Part shown: piece after piece, positions 6,129-9,487 of the stretch
How positions within the stretch are numbered: position 1 is the stretch's first letter
Layout of the letters: the number at the start of each line of letters is the position of its first letter
Assembly (NCBI GenBank): GCA_035384565.1
Contig: DAOOIT010000117.1
Span: 1 to 9,487, forward strand
Length of the DNA stretch: 9,487 nt
Direction of reading: 5' to 3'
Source: Planctomycetota bacterium
GTDB lineage: Bacteria > Planctomycetota > PUPC01 > DSUN01
The notes under the pieces: model-generated
What the model was told of the DNA's origin: nothing
Databases searched by the model: none
The model's input: the letters and a program-made list of their open reading frames with translations, nothing else
Translations under genes and position numbers: made by a program

Positions 6129-7436
6129 GTGAACCCAGTCCCCCGCAGACGGTTTCTGGCGGCCGCCTCAGCGCTGGCCGCGCCACACATCCTCCCCGCC
6201 GCGGCGCTGGGCAAGGACGGCGAGACCGCCCCCAGCGACCGCCTCGTGCTCGGCGCCATCGGCATCGGGCCGCGCGGAACCCACGTCCTCTCCTGCATGA
6301 TCGCCGAGAAGGACGTGCGGTTCGTCGCCATCTGCGACGTGCAGCGCTCGCGCCGCGAAGCCGTCAAGAAGATGGCGGACGCCAAGTACGGCAACACGGA
6401 CTGCGCGGCCTACCGCGACCTGTTCGAGCTTCTGGCCCGCCCCGACATTGACTGCGTGCTCATCGCCACGGGCGACCACTGGCACGCGCTGGCCTCGATC
6501 CTCGCGGCCAAAGCGGGCAAGGATGTCTACAGCGAGAAGCCCTGCGGTATCACCATCGGCCTGTGCCAGGCCCTCGACGACACCATCCGCCGCACGGGCC
6601 GCATCTTCCAGGCCGGCACCCAGCGCCGCAGCGTGCCCAACTTCCAGTTCGCCGTCCACCTCGCCCGCAGCGGCAAGCTGGGCAAGCTGCACACCCTGCA
6701 CGCCTCGTCTTACTACCCCCGCAATCGCCACGACTTCCTGCCCGCCCAGCCCGAGCCGCCGAAGGACGAGTGCGACTGGGACCGCTGGCTCGGCCCCTCG
6801 CCCTGGCGGCCCTACAACCAGGAATACGTGCGCGGCGGCTGGCGCGGCCACGACGACTTCGACTCCGGCGCCACGCTGCTCGACTGGTGCGCCCACACCG
6901 TGGACCTCTGCCAGTGGGCCAACGACGCCGACGGCACCACGCCCGTCGAATTCGTCCCCTCCGAGCACAACATCACCTGCCGCTACGCCAACGGCGTGAA
7001 GCTGGTGATTGACTTCCTGCGGCAGCCCTTCGGCGACCGCTCGCCCCACTACCGCACCGAACTGGGCACCTGCCCCGTGCGCTTCATCGGCGAGGAAGCC
7101 TGGATCGAGGTCGGCGACAGCGGCGGCATGGTTGTGGGCGGCGCATCCGCAGCCCGCGTGGAGGCGCTCAAGGCCGAGTTCGCGCTCTGGGCGCGGGCCT
7201 CCGGCCTCGACGCCTCGCCCCACACGCGGAACTTCCTCGATTGTGTGAAGAGCCGCGCACTCCCCGCGGCCAACAGCCGCGTGATGCGGTCGAGCCACAT
7301 CGCCTGCCATGCCGCGGCCACCGCCTGGATGCTCGGCCGCAAGCTCGCCTTCGACCCCGCCAAGGAGGAGTTCGTCGGCGACGACGCGGCCAACCGCATG
7401 CGACACCGCGCCCTCCGCGAGCCCTGGCACATCTGA
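6129..7436 (+). CDS. Tat-exported Gfo/Idh/MocA family protein
   Basis: This 435-aa protein begins with a twin-arginine leader (MNPVPRRRFLAAASALAAP), so it is probably folded with its cofactor in the cytoplasm and then exported. The Rossmann domain has the dinucleotide motif GIGPRG (45-50) and an acidic Asp70 at the end of strand 2 (VAICD), which favours NAD over NADP. TGDHWHA (114-120) follows, then the family motif EKP (136-138), whose Lys137 is the usual catalytic or substrate-binding lysine. The C-terminal substrate domain has DWCAHTVDL with His256. Family members oxidise sugars or polyols. Some Tat-exported members (GH109) are NAD-dependent glycosidases, notably alpha-N-acetylgalactosaminidases, of similar length. 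Which applies here cannot be told from sequence alone. It is last in the four-gene unit, pointing to processing of the same glycan as the GH29 enzyme. Confidence 0.9.
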   Translation: MNPVPRRRFLAAASALAAPHILPAAALGKDGETAPSDRLVLGAIGIGPRGTHVLSCMIAEKDVRFVAICDVQRSRREAVKKMADAKYGNTDCAAYRDLFELLARPDIDCVLIATGDHWHALASILAAKAGKDVYSEKPCGITIGLCQALDDTIRRTGRIFQAGTQRRSVPNFQFAVHLARSGKLGKLHTLHASSYYPRNRHDFLPAQPEPPKDECDWDRWLGPSPWRPYNQEYVRGGWRGHDDFDSGATLLDWCAHTVDLCQWANDADGTTPVEFVPSEHNITCRYANGVKLVIDFLRQPFGDRSPHYRTELGTCPVRFIGEEAWIEVGDSGGMVVGGASAARVEALKAEFALWARASGLDASPHTRNFLDCVKSRALPAANSRVMRSSHIACHAAATAWMLGRKLAFDPAKEEFVGDDAANRMRHRALREPWHI

Positions 7437-7446
7437 TCCCCCGTTT

Positions 7447-7528
7447 GGCGGGTCTCGGCCGTCCGGACAAGAGAAATCCAGACTCGCCGCTCCTCGGACT
7501 CTCGGATCGGCGATTCTCGGCCTTCCGG
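7447..7528. repeat. Imperfect 20-bp direct repeat
   Basis: ggcgggtctcggccgtccgg (7447-7466) and ggcgattctcggccttccgg (7509-7528) match at 17 of 20 positions, 62 bp apart. Additional tctcgg and gactc words lie between them, suggesting a decayed repeat. Confidence 0.55.
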
Positions 7529-7742
7529 CTCAGTCTTGCATAGACTCCCCAGAGTCGCCCACCGTCGCGCCCAGCAAGCACGGACTACTAAATAGATACA
7601 TACGTACTCATGGAAGGTGCGAATGGCTACATATGGAAGGGACGCAGAGAGCGCACCCATAGGATTGTCGCATACCTCATAACCACAATATTCCGATTCA
7701 CTTACATCTCTATGCGTAGGCTCTGCCTGGCACCCTTCCGCT

Positions 7743-7761
7743 GTTCCGGTCCCGGCGGAAC
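7743..7761 (-). terminator. Weak hairpin after the hydrolase stop
   Basis: gttccg (7743-7748) pairs with cggaac (7756-7761) across a 7-nt loop, starting 4 nt after the hydrolase stop codon on the minus strand. The position is right for a terminator, but no T-run follows, so termination efficiency is doubtful. Confidence 0.3.
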
Positions 7762-7765
7762 GACC

Positions 7766-9361
7766 CTATGGCTTCGGGATGGCGAGGGCCTGCTCGACCG
7801 GCGTCGCCGTCTTCACCAGCGGCTCGACGCCACTACCGAACTGGTATGCCACGACCCTCACGGCGACGGGGAAGGTCGCGCGGGCGGGGAGTTCGGCGAC
7901 CCGCAGCTTGCCGTGTGCGATCGCGGCCGGGCCGTACGCGACGTAGTACTCCACCGGCAGCCCCGAGTCGCTGCTGGCTTTGAGCTCCAGCGGCGCACCG
8001 TCAGCCTTCAGGTCGCCCGGCGGCGGGAACGTGATGGTCTGGTCCCTGCCACTCCTCAACCCGGAGAAGCCGCGGGGCATCATGCCCACCTGCTCGGTGT
8101 AGCGGAACTCAGCGTCGCCCTCGCTGAAGGCCATGAACGTCACCCGGGCGGCTTCTGTCGCCGGGGCCAGGGCGTCGAACTGAATCCGAAAGCTGCTCGG
8201 CCCCGCAATCGTCACCGGGCCGCTGACCTGCTTGACGCGAATGGGCGCGGAGGAGTGGCCGACGGGCTGCCCGGCCCGCGGCCACTTCGGCCCCTTGCCG
8301 TCATGTTGCGAGGGGTAGACCTCGGCGTAGACGGGGTGCACCTCGAATGTCTGCCCGTCGCCCACCCACTGGAGTTGGGTGAAGAAAAAGCGCGCTCCCG
8401 CGTCCACCCAGACCGGGTCGCTCCACCGGATGAACTGGTCTTTCTTGCCGAAGCCGCCGGCGTGGTAGGCCACGGTGGCCTCGGCCATCTCCTTGTCGAA
8501 GTGCCACGCCGCTCGGGCCTTGTCGCCCCGGTACGCGTCAAAGGGTGCGGGATCGGCCTCCCCCTTGGCCTGGATCGCCAGGTCGGTGAGCCAGCCTGCC
8601 CGGGGGTCGATCTCGCGGCACTTCACGGGGTGCTTTGCGTCGAGGGGCCAGTCGGGGATGCGGGCCTGCGCCGCCTTACGGAGGAAAAGGGCGAGGTAGG
8701 CGGCGTTGCGGTCGGACCAGGCGAAGTGTCCCGCGCCCGGCTCGACCACGAGGCTGGCCAGATGGCGCTCGTTCTGCGCGCGGTAGGCGGCGAGGGCGTC
8801 GCGTCCGCCCTCCCAGCTCTCGCGGCCCGCCTCGTCGCGCATCGTGCCGCCGAACTCGTCGAACTGCCCGAGCATCATCAGCGCGGGCAGGCCGGGCGGC
8901 ACGGCGCCGTCGCCGCTTGGGACGCCGCCTCGATACTGCACGAGGCCGAAGCAGCGCTCCGCCATCCTTACCGCGCACGCCTTGGCCTGCGGACCGCCCG
9001 CCGAGTGGCCGATGAAGAAGAGGGGGGCAACCGCAAGCTCGCCGTAGCCCGACGCCCTGGCCAGATCGTCGAGGACCTTCTGCAAGTCCGCCGCGCCGAG
9101 GCCGCACTGGAGGAAGACAATGGCCAACTGCTCGGCGGCGCAGGCCTGGCGGATGCGGGCGTCCTTCACGCATTCCCGTTCCATGAGCGTCATCCCGCCC
9201 ATCACCACGCCGCGCACCCGCCTGGCCTGGGGCGGAACCCACAGGAACGCCATGCTCTCGCCCTTCGCCGTCGCCACGGGCACGGCATACTGGAACACCG
9301 CCCCGAGGCCGGGGGCCGTGACGAACACCAGAAGGCTCGCTGCGCGACAAAGGCATCGCAT
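7766..9361 (-). CDS. Exported alpha/beta hydrolase with C-terminal Ig-like domain
   Basis: The 531-aa product starts with a signal peptide (MRCLCRAASLLVFVTAPGLGA). Residues about 25-235 form an alpha/beta-hydrolase fold. The nucleophile elbow is GHSAGG (Ser120), the acid is probably Asp168 in LGQFDEFG, and the His is His212 in GAGHFAW, giving a complete triad in the correct order. Residues about 240-437 are an unassigned beta-rich region. Residues about 440-528 (DQTITFPPPGDL, then LKASSDSGLPVEYYVAYGPA) closely follow the MBG-like bacterial Ig domain pattern, common in surface and secreted proteins. Likely activity is hydrolysis of an ester outside the cytoplasm; carbohydrate acetyl or feruloyl esters are plausible but unproven. 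ATG 9361 was chosen because AGGAG lies 6 nt before it and a signal peptide follows at once; extending upstream adds a segment that is not leader-like. It is convergent to the four-gene unit. Confidence 0.88.
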   Translation of the reverse strand: MRCLCRAASLLVFVTAPGLGAVFQYAVPVATAKGESMAFLWVPPQARRVRGVVMGGMTLMERECVKDARIRQACAAEQLAIVFLQCGLGAADLQKVLDDLARASGYGELAVAPLFFIGHSAGGPQAKACAVRMAERCFGLVQYRGGVPSGDGAVPPGLPALMMLGQFDEFGGTMRDEAGRESWEGGRDALAAYRAQNERHLASLVVEPGAGHFAWSDRNAAYLALFLRKAAQARIPDWPLDAKHPVKCREIDPRAGWLTDLAIQAKGEADPAPFDAYRGDKARAAWHFDKEMAEATVAYHAGGFGKKDQFIRWSDPVWVDAGARFFFTQLQWVGDGQTFEVHPVYAEVYPSQHDGKGPKWPRAGQPVGHSSAPIRVKQVSGPVTIAGPSSFRIQFDALAPATEAARVTFMAFSEGDAEFRYTEQVGMMPRGFSGLRSGRDQTITFPPPGDLKADGAPLELKASSDSGLPVEYYVAYGPAAIAHGKLRVAELPARATFPVAVRVVAYQFGSGVEPLVKTATPVEQALAIPKP

Positions 9362-9367
9362 GGCACA

Positions 9368-9372
9368 CTCCT
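9368..9372 (-). promoter_or_regulatory. Ribosome binding site AGGAG for the hydrolase
   Basis: On the minus strand AGGAG lies 6 nt before ATG 9361. It fixes this start over an in-frame ATG 96 nt further upstream, which would add 32 residues ahead of the signal peptide. Confidence 0.7.
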
Positions 9373-9392
9373 GTCGGGTTGGCGCTCCCGCG

Positions 9393-9420
9393 ATTGTAGC
9401 CGTCCACCCGCCCGGCGCAA
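9393..9420 (-). promoter_or_regulatory. Possible promoter for the hydrolase
   Basis: On the minus strand, TTGCGC (9420-9415) is followed by 16 bp and TACAAT (9398-9393). The -10 box matches five of six consensus bases, the -35 box only three of six. Transcription would begin about 25 nt before the start codon. A 6-bp inverted repeat cgcaag/cttgcg (9416-9431) overlaps the -35 box and could be an operator. Bases 9432-9487 show nothing I recognise. Confidence 0.45.
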
Positions 9421-9487
9421 GCCTTCTTGCGGGGGTGTGGGCCGGGATTGCAGGCACGGTGGTTCTCTCTGGCGCCGGAAGGGCTCG

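Larger units (their letters stand above)
7437..7765. other. Convergent intergenic region with AT-richer island
   Basis: This 329-bp stretch separates the stop of the Gfo/Idh/MocA gene (plus) from the stop of the hydrolase gene (minus). No gene is supported. Its first 120 bp are GC-rich and repetitive. Bases 7581-7720 drop to 64 G or C out of 140 (46%), clearly below the flanking genes. The short word atggaagg occurs twice in the island (7610-7617, 7633-7640). No intrinsic terminator with a T-run is visible for either gene. Confidence 0.7.

Noticed and set aside
1693..7430. Very long minus-strand open frames opposite the four genes
   Set aside because: They are mirror frames created by G/C third positions of the plus-strand genes. 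Their Val-, Gly-, Ala- and Leu-rich translations lack motifs, whereas the plus-strand proteins have clear family signatures.
7437..7453. cccg-tttgg-cggg after the Gfo/Idh/MocA stop as a terminator
   Set aside because: The stem is only 4 bp and no T-run follows.
7716..7730. gtaggctctgcctgg as a decayed copy of the ctacgctctgcgtgg element at 139-153
   Set aside because: It matches 12 of 15 bases, but the length is too short and the flanks do not match, so chance cannot be excluded.

Overview
The window is GC-rich bacterial DNA whose coding regions strongly favour G or C at third codon positions. It most resembles a Planctomycetota or other PVC-group genome. The evidence is a cluster of exported carbohydrate-active proteins, a Tat-exported Gfo/Idh/MocA protein, a large exported protein of a type I associate with such bacteria, and a repeat-dense intergenic region. 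This assignment is an inference from gene content, because no rRNA or marker gene is present.

Layout. Bases 1 to about 900 hold no convincing gene. They contain a 102-bp direct duplication, an expanding 26-bp tandem array, several hairpins that look like variants of one family, and a 14-bp-stem hairpin followed by more stems. A strong sigma-70-like promoter (902-930) leads into four co-oriented genes: a leaderless transglutaminase-like protein (993-1787), an exported GH29 alpha-L-fucosidase-like enzyme that overlaps it by 14 nt (1774-3759), a 748-aa exported protein of unknown function (3782-6028), and a Tat-exported Gfo/Idh/MocA protein (6129-7436). A 329-nt convergent intergenic region follows, with an AT-richer island. 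Last is a minus-strand exported alpha/beta hydrolase with a C-terminal Ig-like domain (9361 down to 7766), which has its own possible promoter and ribosome binding site.

Working model (inference). The four plus-strand genes form one transcription unit for breaking down a fucose-containing glycan outside the cytoplasm. GH29 would release fucose. The unknown large protein may bind or cut the polymer. The Tat-exported Rossmann protein may be an NAD-dependent glycosidase or sugar oxidoreductase. The hydrolase could remove ester groups or act separately. No transporter, sulfatase or regulator lies in the window. The least explained items are the unknown 748-aa protein and the hairpin and repeat region upstream of the promoter.
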